DNA of 64,000 nucleotides from Dyella marensis (lineage in GTDB: Bacteria > Pseudomonadota > Gammaproteobacteria > Xanthomonadales > Rhodanobacteraceae). Positions within the stretch are counted from its first letter, which is position 1. Every line of letters starts with the position of its first letter. Shown here piece by piece: positions 24,048 to 33,101 of this stretch. The notes below the pieces were generated by a model. It saw nothing but the letters and a program-made list of their open reading frames with translations. It did not search any database and had not been told where the DNA came from. The position numbers and the translations under genes were made by a program. Location of the stretch: NCBI RefSeq assembly GCF_900112865.1, contig NZ_FONH01000003.1, positions 142,005-206,004 on the forward strand, given 5' to 3'.

Positions 24048-26060
24048 ATGTCATCTGTTTCCGTATCCGATCTTCCGCCCGCGTTGCGGCGTTCCTCGCC
24101 TGACCTGCGCCGCAAATGGATCGCTGCGCTGATCGCCGCACTCGGCATCGGCTCCGCCCAGGCGGCGGACGACGCCTCGTTCGGCAACAACGCGATCGCC
24201 GCGCGCTGGTCGTATGCCGACGGCAAGCTGGCCAGCGTGGTGGTCGACGACAAGCTCAACCAGCGCGCGCTGGAAATCACCGCGCCGTTCGTGCTGACGC
24301 TGGCCGACGGCAGCAAGCTCGCCACCGCGGACATGCGCGCCGCGGCGGCGCCGAAGACGGCGGCGCTGAAGGCGAACGCCAAGGCCTCGCGCCTGGCCGA
24401 GCGCCTGAAAGGCCAGTCGGTGCAGGCGAGCTTCACCGACGCCGGCGGCCGCTTCCGCGTCGACTGGCAACTGGTGCAGCGCGAGGGTTCGGACTATCTG
24501 CGCGAGATCGTCACCGTCACCGCGTTGCAGCAGGACGAGGCGATCAAGCGCATCGACCTGCTGCAGGCGAAGATCCCCGATGCGGAAGTGATCGGCACGG
24601 TGGCCGGCTCGCCGGTGGTGTCCGGCCGTGACTATCTCGGCTTCGAGCATCCGCTGTCCGGCAGCCAGGTGCACGGCAGCAAGGTGAATCTGTGGATCGA
24701 GCGCGAGCTGCCGTTGCGCAAGGGGCAATCGGTGACCTACTCGGCGGTGATCGGCGCCACCCACGGCGACCAGCTGCGCCGCGACTTCGCCGCCTACATC
24801 GAACGCGAACGCGCGCGCCCCTACGCGCCGTTCCTGCACTACAACTCCTGGTACGACATCGGCTACTTCACGCCCTACACCGAAGCGCAGGCGCTGGACC
24901 GCATCCATGCCTTCGGCGAAGCACTGAGTGTGAAGCGCCACGTCAAGCTCGATTCTTTCCTGTTCGACGACGGCTGGGACGACCGCAGCGGCAGCTGGCA
25001 CTTCAGCAAGGACTTCCCGCGCGGCTTCCTGCCGCTGCGCGACGCGGCCGCGAAATACGGCGCCGCACCCGGCATGTGGCTGTCGCCGTGGGGCGGCTAC
25101 GGTCCGCCGAAGAAGGAGCGCGCCGAGCGTGGTGCGCAGGCCGGCTACGAGATCATCGATGGCGGCCTGGCGTTGTCCGGCCCGAAGTATTACCAGCGCT
25201 TCCACGATGCCGTGATGGAGCTGGTGACCAGGAACGGCGTCAATCAGTTCAAGTTCGACGGCACCGGCAACGCCGACAAGGTGTTTCCGGGCAGCGTGTT
25301 CGACAGCGACTTCGGCGCGGCGATCCAGCTGATCGAAGATATCCGCGCCGCCAGGCCGGCCACCTTCATCAATCTCACCACCGGCACCACCGCGTCGCCG
25401 TTCTGGTTGCGCTACGCCGATTCGATCTGGCGCGACGGCGAGGACGACGACCTCACCGGTGTGGGCAGCAAGCGCGAACGCTGGATCACCTACCGCGACC
25501 GCGAGACCTACCGCAACATCGTAGTGAAGGGGCCGTTGTTCCCGCTCAACTCGCTGATGCTCCACGGCATCATCTATGCGAAGGAAAACCGCAACCTCGG
25601 CAGCGATCCAGGCCACGATTTCGCCAACGAGGTGCGTTCGTACTTCGCCACCGGCACCCAGCTGCAAGAGCTGTACATCACGCCGACGCTGCTGACCGAG
25701 GCGGACTGGGACCTGCTCGCCGAGGCGGCGCGCTGGGCGCGCGACAACGCCGAGGTGCTGCGCGATTCGCACTGGATCGGCGGCGATCCGGGGCGCCTGG
25801 ACGTATACGGTTGGGCGGCGTGGTCGCCGAAGAAGTCCATCGTCACCTTGCGCAATCCCGACGCGAAGCCACAGACCGCCGTGCTCGACCTGGCCCGCCA
25901 GCTGCAGCTGCCGGCCGAGGCCGCACGCAACTTCGGCGTGCGCGACGTGTGGAAGACCGGCGGCGAGCAGGTGCCGGCCTCGCTCGACGCCGACCACGCG
26001 GCGACGGTGCAGCTGGCGCCGTTCGAAGTGCTGACGCTGGAACTCACACCCGCGCGCTGA
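24048..26060 (+). CDS. Exported GH36-like alpha-galactosidase/alpha-N-acetylgalactosaminidase-type enzyme
   Basis: The protein has 670 residues and a signal peptide ending GSAQA. An N-terminal beta-sandwich (about 40-255) precedes a TIM barrel with SFLFDDGWDDRSGSWHF, MWLSPWGGYGPP, a likely nucleophile Asp404 in NQFKFDGTGN and a likely acid/base Asp463 in SIWRDGEDDD. A C-terminal beta-domain follows. This layout fits the GH36/Sip1-related group of clan GH-D; homologues are sometimes mislabelled enterotoxin. The ATG at 24048 is supported by GGAGAG upstream. It follows the kinase operon by 98 bp. Its position beside AgaS suggests alpha-GalNAc or alpha-Gal release in the periplasm; linkage specificity is not provable here. 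Confidence 0.8.
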   Translation: MSSVSVSDLPPALRRSSPDLRRKWIAALIAALGIGSAQAADDASFGNNAIAARWSYADGKLASVVVDDKLNQRALEITAPFVLTLADGSKLATADMRAAAAPKTAALKANAKASRLAERLKGQSVQASFTDAGGRFRVDWQLVQREGSDYLREIVTVTALQQDEAIKRIDLLQAKIPDAEVIGTVAGSPVVSGRDYLGFEHPLSGSQVHGSKVNLWIERELPLRKGQSVTYSAVIGATHGDQLRRDFAAYIERERARPYAPFLHYNSWYDIGYFTPYTEAQALDRIHAFGEALSVKRHVKLDSFLFDDGWDDRSGSWHFSKDFPRGFLPLRDAAAKYGAAPGMWLSPWGGYGPPKKERAERGAQAGYEIIDGGLALSGPKYYQRFHDAVMELVTRNGVNQFKFDGTGNADKVFPGSVFDSDFGAAIQLIEDIRAARPATFINLTTGTTASPFWLRYADSIWRDGEDDDLTGVGSKRERWITYRDRETYRNIVVKGPLFPLNSLMLHGIIYAKENRNLGSDPGHDFANEVRSYFATGTQLQELYITPTLLTEADWDLLAEAARWARDNAEVLRDSHWIGGDPGRLDVYGWAAWSPKKSIVTLRNPDAKPQTAVLDLARQLQLPAEAARNFGVRDVWKTGGEQVPASLDADHAATVQLAPFEVLTLELTPAR

Positions 26061-26199
26061 ACGCATCGCGCCGGCCGCCGCGGGAGGCGCGCGGCCGGCG
26101 AGCGAGCTTCGGGGAGGCCGGCATGACGACGTCCGGGTGCACCAGGCGCGGGCCGCTGTAAGCGCCGCGCTGCTGAGTTTCGAACGGATGGTTTGAAAG

Positions 26200-26229
26200 G
26201 GCCGGCAGGGACGCCGCTATCTGCCGGCC
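26200..26229 (+). terminator. Hairpin between the GH36-like gene and the TonB receptor
   Basis: GGCCGGCAG (26200-26208) pairs with CTGCCGGCC (26221-26229) across a 12-nt loop. There is no T-run. It may attenuate read-through into the receptor gene, whose own ribosome site GGGGAG follows at 26281. Confidence 0.4.
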
Positions 26230-26294
26230 TGGTTCCGGCAGTGGGGAAGGAGCAATCAATCAATGAGCCATAAAACGATTGGGGAGTTGCCGAA

Positions 26295-29200
26295 ATGAAC
26301 AAGCGTCAAGCCAAGCACCGGAATCTGTGTCGAAGCCCACTGAGCCTGTTGATCGCGCTGAGCCTCGCCGGCGGGGTCGCGCATGCGCAGTCCACCACCG
26401 GCAGCATCGTCGGCCAGGTGCCCGCCGGCATGGGCGATAGCGTGACCCTGCAGAGCGCGAGCGGCCTGCAGCGCGACGTGGCGGTGGACGAGCGCGGCCG
26501 CTATGCGGCCAACCAGTTGCCGCTGGGCAATTACACGGTGATCTTGAAGCACAACGGCCAGGCCGTGCAGACGCGCGACAACGTGGCGTTGCGCGTGGGC
26601 ACGGCGACGGACGTGTCGTTCACCGAGGCGGCCACGAAGAACCTGGAGGGCGTCAGCGTCACCGCCAGCGCGCTGCCCGCCATCGACGTCACCAGCGTCG
26701 ACTCGCGCACGGTGCTCACCTCCGAGCAGCTGGCCAAGCTGCCGCTGGGTTACTCGGCCGAAGCCATCGCGCGCCTGGCGCCCGGCGCGGTGAACAATTC
26801 CGGCGGCTTCGCCAGTTCGACCGGCGGTTCGCTGGTCAGCTTCGGCGGTTCCGGCGCCAACGAGAACGCGTACTACATCAATGGTTTCAATACGACCGAT
26901 CCGCTGAAGTCCGAAGGCGGTCTCACCCTGCCGTATGGTTCGATCGACCAGGAAGAGGCCTACACCGGCGGCTACAGCGCGCAGTACGGCCGTTCCGACG
27001 GCGGCGTGCTCAACATGGTGGGCAAGCGCGGAACCAACGAATGGCATGTCGGCGGACGCGCCAGCTGGGAGCCGGCCTCGCTGCGTTCGTCGGCCAGGAA
27101 CTTCTATTACGAGAACGGCCAGCCCAATCCGCCGCTGGCGACCGGCACGCTGTATTCGCCGCGCGAGAAGAACGAATACTGGATCACCACCTACGACGCC
27201 TATGTCGGCGGTCCGCTGGTCAAGGACAAGCTGTTCTTCTTCGCCTCGGCGGAGATGTCCCGGCAGCAGGGCAGCTCGGTCGGCACGGTGACCAGCGCCT
27301 CGCCGTACCAGACTTACAAGTACCGGATGCCCAAGTGGTACGCGAAGCTGGACTGGAACATCAACGACAGCAATATCCTCGAGCTGACCGGGGCGTCGAA
27401 CAAGCGCGCCTACCAGGCCGACCTGTACCGCTACGATTTCCAGCACATGGTGCCCGGCCGCTATGTCGGCCATGCCGACAGCACCAAGAACGGCGGCGAC
27501 CTGTGGACCGGCAAGTACACCGGTTATCTCACCGAGAGCCTCACGCTCACCGCGCAGTACGGCAAGATGAAGACGCGCGCGTTCCAGCAGCCGGTGGGCT
27601 ACGACCCGAACCTCACCTATATCTCCGGCATCACCGCGCAGAACCCCGCCATCGTCGGCGGCACGCCGCGCTTCAACAACCAGACCACCACCTCGCTGTA
27701 CGACCCGGATCGCGGCAATAGCGTGACTAACCTGCGCGTGAGCCTGGAGTACAAGCTCGGCGATCACACGCTGACGGCTGGCATCGATAACCTCACCGCC
27801 GAGGCGTTGAACCAGGGCCGCGTGACCTCGGGTCCCGGCTATAGCTGGACCTACGGCCATTCGGACCATCCGACCGCGCCGCTGGATCCGGGCCTGGGCG
27901 TGGGCCCGACCGCCGGTTTCGCCAACGGCGCCGACGGCTACTACGTGATGAAGAACGTCAACAGCCAGCTGGCCAACGTCAAGACCGTGGAGCACGCGCA
28001 GTACATCGAGGACAACTGGCAGTTCAACGACCGCCTGCTGTTGTCGCTGGGCCTGCGCAACGACCAGTTCACCAACTACAACGCCAATGCCCAGCCGTAC
28101 ATCAAGCAGACCGCGCAGTGGGCGCCGCGCCTGGGCTTCGCCTGGGACGTCAACGGCGATTCCAGCTTCAAGGTATTCGGCAACGTGGGCCGTTACTACC
28201 TGGCCTCGCCGCTGGAGCCGGCGTTGAGCGCGGCCGGTGCGCAGACCAGTACCACGCAGTACTTCACCTACAGCGGCATCAATCCGGACGGTACGCCGAG
28301 CGGGCTCACCCAGATGTCGCCGCCGGTGTCGGCCAACAACAACTTCGGCGTGCTGCCCGATCCGAAGACGGTCACCGCCAAGGACCTGAAGTCGATGTAC
28401 CAGGACGAGTACATCCTGGGCTTCACCAAGACCCTCGGCCACGACTGGGTGTACGGCGCCAAGGCCACGCGCCGCGTGCTGCGCAGCGCGATCGACGATT
28501 TCTGCGACGTCGACCTGATCACCGCCAAGGCGCAGGCGCTGGGCTACAACGTCAGCTCGCTCAACAGCTGCTATCTGATCAACGCCGGCCGCGCCAACAC
28601 CTTCGTGGTGGTGGACGATGCGGGACAGCACCATGACGTGAAGCTCAGCCGCGAGGAACTCGGCTTCCCGGACATGAAGCGCAAGTACTACGAGCTGGAC
28701 CTGTTCCTGGAGCACCCGTTCGACGGCAAGTGGTACGGCAAGCTCGACTACGTGTTCTCGCGCAGCTATGGCAACACCGAGGGCTGGACGCAGTCCAACG
28801 TGCAGTCCGACGGCCCGAGCGAATCGGCCGACTGGGACAACGCGCCGATCATGGTCTACAGCAACGGTGACCAGGGCAACGACCATCGCCACCAGCTCAA
28901 GCTGTGGGGCTATTACCAGATCACGCCGCAGTGGCTGGTATCGGGCAACCTGTCGCTGATCTCCGGCGGCCCGAACGTGTGCCTGGGCCTGTTCCCGGGC
29001 GACAATCCGGATCCGTCCGGCTATGGCTCCTCATACCACTTCTGCCGCGGCGTGCCGGTGACGCCGGGCAGCATCGGCCGGCTGCCGTGGCAGCGGCAGG
29101 TGGACCTGGGCGTGAAGTACACGCCGGATTTCGCCGCGCACAAGCTGGGCCTGCACCTGGACGTGTTCAACGCGTTCAACAGCCAGCCGGTGGTGAACAT

Positions 29201-29312
29201 CACGCCCAACCTGTACGCCAAGTCCGATGGCACCCTGAATCCGCTGTATGGCACGCCGCGCGTGATGCAGGCGCCGCGCTACCTGCGCTTCTCGGTGACT
29301 TACGATTATTGA
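26295..29312 (+). CDS. Oar-like TonB-dependent outer-membrane receptor
   Basis: The protein has 1005 residues and a signal peptide ending VAHA. The mature N-terminus is a carboxypeptidase-regulatory-like beta-domain (TTGSIVGQVPAGMGDSVTLQ ... GRYAANQLPLGNYTVILKHN, about 35-110). A plug follows (VDSRTVLTSEQLAKLPLGYS; GAVNNSGGFASS; GGYSAQYGRSDGGVLNMV). The large beta-barrel ends LRFSVTYDY, with a terminal aromatic as outer-membrane proteins need. This Oar-like architecture is common in Xanthomonads for import of large ligands such as oligosaccharides. It sits inside the glycoside-hydrolase cluster, so a glycan substrate is likely. SD GGGGAG lies 8 bp upstream. Confidence 0.9.
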   Translation: MNKRQAKHRNLCRSPLSLLIALSLAGGVAHAQSTTGSIVGQVPAGMGDSVTLQSASGLQRDVAVDERGRYAANQLPLGNYTVILKHNGQAVQTRDNVALRVGTATDVSFTEAATKNLEGVSVTASALPAIDVTSVDSRTVLTSEQLAKLPLGYSAEAIARLAPGAVNNSGGFASSTGGSLVSFGGSGANENAYYINGFNTTDPLKSEGGLTLPYGSIDQEEAYTGGYSAQYGRSDGGVLNMVGKRGTNEWHVGGRASWEPASLRSSARNFYYENGQPNPPLATGTLYSPREKNEYWITTYDAYVGGPLVKDKLFFFASAEMSRQQGSSVGTVTSASPYQTYKYRMPKWYAKLDWNINDSNILELTGASNKRAYQADLYRYDFQHMVPGRYVGHADSTKNGGDLWTGKYTGYLTESLTLTAQYGKMKTRAFQQPVGYDPNLTYISGITAQNPAIVGGTPRFNNQTTTSLYDPDRGNSVTNLRVSLEYKLGDHTLTAGIDNLTAEALNQGRVTSGPGYSWTYGHSDHPTAPLDPGLGVGPTAGFANGADGYYVMKNVNSQLANVKTVEHAQYIEDNWQFNDRLLLSLGLRNDQFTNYNANAQPYIKQTAQWAPRLGFAWDVNGDSSFKVFGNVGRYYLASPLEPALSAAGAQTSTTQYFTYSGINPDGTPSGLTQMSPPVSANNNFGVLPDPKTVTAKDLKSMYQDEYILGFTKTLGHDWVYGAKATRRVLRSAIDDFCDVDLITAKAQALGYNVSSLNSCYLINAGRANTFVVVDDAGQHHDVKLSREELGFPDMKRKYYELDLFLEHPFDGKWYGKLDYVFSRSYGNTEGWTQSNVQSDGPSESADWDNAPIMVYSNGDQGNDHRHQLKLWGYYQITPQWLVSGNLSLISGGPNVCLGLFPGDNPDPSGYGSSYHFCRGVPVTPGSIGRLPWQRQVDLGVKYTPDFAAHKLGLHLDVFNAFNSQPVVNITPNLYAKSDGTLNPLYGTPRVMQAPRYLRFSVTYDY

Positions 29313-29366
29313 TGAAGCAAGCGCCCGCCGCCGGCCCGGTGTCGGCGGCGTTCGCGGAGGGGATGC

Positions 29367-30584
29367 ATGAAACATCGCGAACGACGCGCGCACGTCTGGG
29401 GCGCACTGCTGCTGTTCTTGCTGCTGGGCAGCCAGGCCATGGCCGGCACGGCGCCGGCCAAGCCGGCACAGGCGAACGATGACGACGCCAACGCGCCGTA
29501 CAAGGTCTATGACGCCACGCCGGCGATCACCATGGGCCCGCTGCTGCTGGACATGGCCGAGGACGGGGTGGTGATCGAGTGGATGACCGATGCGCCGGGC
29601 GACGCCAAGGTCAGCTATGGCGAGCAGGCGCTCGATCATGAAACGGTGCCGCAGATCGATGGTCTGGTGCCGGTAGGCACGCTGCATCGCGTAGTGCTGC
29701 GCGGTCTGCAACCTGGCCGCACCTATCGATATCGGGTGGCATCCCGACGCGTAGTGGCGCTGCGGCCGTACTGGCCGGATCGCGGCAAGACGGCGGAAAG
29801 TCCGGTGTACAGCTTCACCACCTTCGATACGTCGAAGAAGAACACCCGCTTCGCGACGATGACGGACACCCATGAGAACGTCGAGCGCGTCCGTGCCTTG
29901 GCGGAGCTGGCGCAACGTCAACCGATGGACTTCATCGTGCACACCGGCGACGGCGTGCACTACGCCACTGGCGAGAGCCAGGTGAAGGAAAAGTTCCTGG
30001 AGCCGATGGCGTCAGGGTTGCAAGGACGCGTGCCGCTGCTCTATGCGCGCGGCAATCATGAGTATCGCGGTGAGTTTGCGCGTTCGCTGGGCGACTATCT
30101 GCATGCGCAGGAAGGTCGTTACTACTACATGCGTGACCAGGGTCCGCTGCATCTCGTCGTGGTCGACACCGGCGAGGACAAGCCCGACGCAACCAACGTC
30201 TACGCCGGACTCAACGATCTTCGCTCGTATCGCGCGGACGAATATGCGTGGTTCAAGCGGGTGCTCGCCGATGAGCCAAGGATGCGCAGCGCGCCGTTCA
30301 CGGTGGTGCTTGGGCATGATCCGGAGTGGGGTTGGCTGGACGGCGCCAACGCCGAGTGGACGAAACGCGCGAACGAGGCCAAGGTGGATCTGTTCATCGC
30401 CGGGCACCTGCACCGGCTGGAGCGGATCAAGCCGGGCGAGCGCGGCAACGATTTCACCATCCTGGCGCTGGGGCAAGACCAGATTGCGCGGGTGGAGGCA
30501 GACGAGCGGGAGCTGAAGGTGTCGGTGCTCGATCGCGCGGGCAAGGTGCTCGATGCCTTCACGCTGAGGCGCCGGAGCAAGTAG
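29367..30584 (+). CDS. Exported purple-acid-phosphatase-like metallophosphoesterase
   Basis: The protein has 405 residues and a signal peptide ending SQAMA. An N-terminal fibronectin-like domain (about 50-140: VVIEWMTDAPGDAKVSY, VVLRGLQPGRTYRYRVASRR) leads to a calcineurin-like domain with the five metal motifs DTHEN, HTGDGVHY, RGNHEYR, LGHDPEW and AGHLHRL. The FN3-plus-metallophosphatase order matches purple acid phosphatases. It is 54 bp after the receptor stop with a strong GGAGGGG site, so it is probably cotranscribed. It could remove phosphate from glycan or lipid fragments; its presence inside a glycan locus is suggestive but not proof of shared substrate. Confidence 0.87.
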   Translation: MKHRERRAHVWGALLLFLLLGSQAMAGTAPAKPAQANDDDANAPYKVYDATPAITMGPLLLDMAEDGVVIEWMTDAPGDAKVSYGEQALDHETVPQIDGLVPVGTLHRVVLRGLQPGRTYRYRVASRRVVALRPYWPDRGKTAESPVYSFTTFDTSKKNTRFATMTDTHENVERVRALAELAQRQPMDFIVHTGDGVHYATGESQVKEKFLEPMASGLQGRVPLLYARGNHEYRGEFARSLGDYLHAQEGRYYYMRDQGPLHLVVVDTGEDKPDATNVYAGLNDLRSYRADEYAWFKRVLADEPRMRSAPFTVVLGHDPEWGWLDGANAEWTKRANEAKVDLFIAGHLHRLERIKPGERGNDFTILALGQDQIARVEADERELKVSVLDRAGKVLDAFTLRRRSK

Positions 30585-30617
30585 TCTCGCGGACGGTATC
30601 CGCCGGGGAAATGGGCG

Positions 30618-33101
30618 ATGCGTGCTACTGGCATGAAGTGGTTGCTGGCGGGTCTGATGGGCGTCGTGTCGTGCGGCGCGCGTGCCGATGCCACATTCGA
30701 GGTGACGTCTGCGCGGGCTGCCTTGAAGCGCCTGTTGCCGCGGCATGCAGCGCAGATCGCGCTGGTCGCGCTCCCTGCCGGCGCAGGCGACGGCTATCGC
30801 ATCCGCGGCAAGGCCGGCCATATCGAAGTGGCCGGCACCTCGCCGGTGGCGCTGCTGGCCGGTGTCGAGACCTATCTCGAACGCGTGCCGCACGTGAGCA
30901 TCGGCTGGCCGGGCGACAGCCTGGATCGCTTGCCGGCCACGCTGCCGGCGCCGCCTGAGCCGATCGAAAGCCACGCGGTGGTGCCGGATCGCTTCGCCCT
31001 CAACGATGTCGATGACGGCTATTCGGACGCCTATCTCGATTGGCCGGGATGGGAGCACAAGATCGACCTGCTCGCGCTGCGCGGCATCAACGAGGTGTTC
31101 ATGCCGGTGGGTGCGGAAGAGGTGTATCGCCGCACCTTTCGCGAATTCGGCTACAGCGACGGCGAGTTGCGCGCCTGGATTCCCGCGCCGGCGCACCAGC
31201 CCTGGTGGCTGCTGCAGAACATGTCCGCGTTCGGCGGCCCGGTCTCCGCCGAGATGTTCGCGCGGCGCACCGCGCTGGCACAGCGCATCGTCGGGCGCCT
31301 GCGCGCCTTGGGCATGACGCCGGTGCTGCCCGGCTATTTCGGCACCATGCCGCCGGGCCTCGCCGCGAAGCAGCCGGGTGCGGCGCTGGTGCCGCAGGGC
31401 GAGTGGGTGGGTTTCGCGCGGCCGGACTGGCTGGATCCGCGCGATGCGCATTTCGCCAAGGTGGCCGCTGCGTTCTATCGCCACCAGCGCGAGCTGTTCG
31501 GCGATGGTGTGTTGTACAAGATGGATCTGTTGCATGAGGGCGGGCGTGCCGGCGACGTGCCGGTGGGCGACGCGGCGAAGCAAGTGTTTGCCGCGCTGAA
31601 TACCGCGCATCCTGCCGCGCGCTGGGTGCTGCTCGGCTGGCAGCACAATCCGCCGCGCGCGGTGGTGGATGCGGTGCCGCACGATCGGCTGCTGATCGTC
31701 GATGGCCTGTCCGACCGCTACGACGGCATGGACCGCAAGCGCGATTGGGGCGGCGCGCCTTATGCGTTCGGCACCATCCCCAATTTCGGCGGACATACCA
31801 CGCTGGGCGCGAACGCCGGCGTGTGGCTGCAACGTTTCGCGGCGTGGCGCCGCGACGGTGTCATGCGCGGCATCGCCTACATGCCGGAGGGGAGCGGCAC
31901 CGATCCGGCGGCCTATGCGCTGTTCACCGCACTGGCCTGGACGCCGGTGCCGGAGCATGCACATCGCTGGTTCGACGATTACGCGGTCAGTCGCTACGGC
32001 GGCGAGGACGAGCATGCGCGCGCGGCCTGGCGCATCCTCGCGCAGACCGCCTATGCGATGCCCTCGGGCGAATGGTCGGAGCCGCATGACGGCCTGTTCG
32101 GCGCACGCCCCGGCCTGGACGCGCGCAGCGCAGCCACGTGGTCGCCGACGGCAGCGCGCTACGACCTGGCACGCTTCGACGGCGCCGTGTGCGAGCTGCT
32201 GCGCGTGGCGCCGGCCTTGCGCACGACGTCCGCCTATCGCCACGACCTGGTGGATGTCGCGCGGCAGGTGCTGAGCAACCGCTCGCGCGTGTTGCTGCCG
32301 CGGATCAAGGCGGCCTACGAGAAGAAGGACAAGGAGCAGTTCCGCGCATTGACGGCGGAATGGATGGACGACATGGCCATGCTCGACCGCCTGCTCGCTG
32401 CCGATCCGGATTTCCTGCTCGGCCGCTGGCTGATGCACGCGAAAGCCGCCGCCCGCGACGACACTGAAGCAGCACAACTGGAATACGACCAGCGCTCGAT
32501 CCTGGCCAGCTGGGGCGATCGCTCCGGTGCCGACCGCGGCGGGCTGCACGACTACGCCAATCGCGAGTTGGCGGGCCTGGTCGGCGGGCTATATGCGCGG
32601 CGCTGGCGGCAGTTTTTCGATTCACTGCAGGCTGGCTTGAGCGGTGGCGACGTGCATCCGATCGACTGGTTTGCGCTGGAACAGCGGTGGGCTCATGCGC
32701 GCGAGCCGCACGCCACCGAACCGGCAGGCGACGCGTGGCGACTGGCTAGCGAAGCGGTGCAGCGCTTGCAGCTTTGCCGCGCTACACCATGGACGCCGTT
32801 CGCCGCACATCGCGCTGACCGTCACGGCCTCCGGACGGAACGGAAGGCGCTGGTGATGTCCAGGGCGATATCGCGCGCTCCGAGGCCGGGACCCGGAGTC
32901 GGTGCCGGTGTACCTGAGGCTGCAGTCGCCGGCAGGGGCGAGAATGCGCTGGAAGGGGTCGGTGGCATGGACGCGGAAGGCGTGCCGCCCGGCGTCGCGC
33001 GGCGCGCGACGGGAGCCAGGAGCGAGCTCGAAGAACTGCCCGTGGGCATGACCGCAAATGCCGAAGGCGACGGTGTCGGGGCGGCCAGGGTAGGCAGGTA
33101 G
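30618..33101 (+). CDS. GH89 alpha-N-acetylglucosaminidase (NAGLU family) with an unusual C-terminal extension
   Basis: The protein has 827 residues and a signal peptide near GARA. It follows NAGLU throughout: an N-terminal domain, then WPGWEHKIDLLALRGINEVF, LGMTPVLPGYFGTMP and the candidate acid/base Glu307 in KMDLLHEGGR. The candidate nucleophile Glu424 lies in AYMPEGSGTDP, then DYANRELAGLVGGLYARRWR. Family similarity ends near residue 718 (about base 32770). The last ~109 residues are basic/Gly-rich, unrelated to NAGLU, and lie antisense to the 3' end of the convergent gene at 32822-34420. The true stop may have been lost by a frameshift. It removes terminal alpha-GlcNAc. The start is 34 bp after the phosphatase stop, so it is cotranscribed. 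Confidence 0.85.
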   Translation: MRATGMKWLLAGLMGVVSCGARADATFEVTSARAALKRLLPRHAAQIALVALPAGAGDGYRIRGKAGHIEVAGTSPVALLAGVETYLERVPHVSIGWPGDSLDRLPATLPAPPEPIESHAVVPDRFALNDVDDGYSDAYLDWPGWEHKIDLLALRGINEVFMPVGAEEVYRRTFREFGYSDGELRAWIPAPAHQPWWLLQNMSAFGGPVSAEMFARRTALAQRIVGRLRALGMTPVLPGYFGTMPPGLAAKQPGAALVPQGEWVGFARPDWLDPRDAHFAKVAAAFYRHQRELFGDGVLYKMDLLHEGGRAGDVPVGDAAKQVFAALNTAHPAARWVLLGWQHNPPRAVVDAVPHDRLLIVDGLSDRYDGMDRKRDWGGAPYAFGTIPNFGGHTTLGANAGVWLQRFAAWRRDGVMRGIAYMPEGSGTDPAAYALFTALAWTPVPEHAHRWFDDYAVSRYGGEDEHARAAWRILAQTAYAMPSGEWSEPHDGLFGARPGLDARSAATWSPTAARYDLARFDGAVCELLRVAPALRTTSAYRHDLVDVARQVLSNRSRVLLPRIKAAYEKKDKEQFRALTAEWMDDMAMLDRLLAADPDFLLGRWLMHAKAAARDDTEAAQLEYDQRSILASWGDRSGADRGGLHDYANRELAGLVGGLYARRWRQFFDSLQAGLSGGDVHPIDWFALEQRWAHAREPHATEPAGDAWRLASEAVQRLQLCRATPWTPFAAHRADRHGLRTERKALVMSRAISRAPRPGPGVGAGVPEAAVAGRGENALEGVGGMDAEGVPPGVARRATGARSELEELPVGMTANAEGDGVGAARVGR

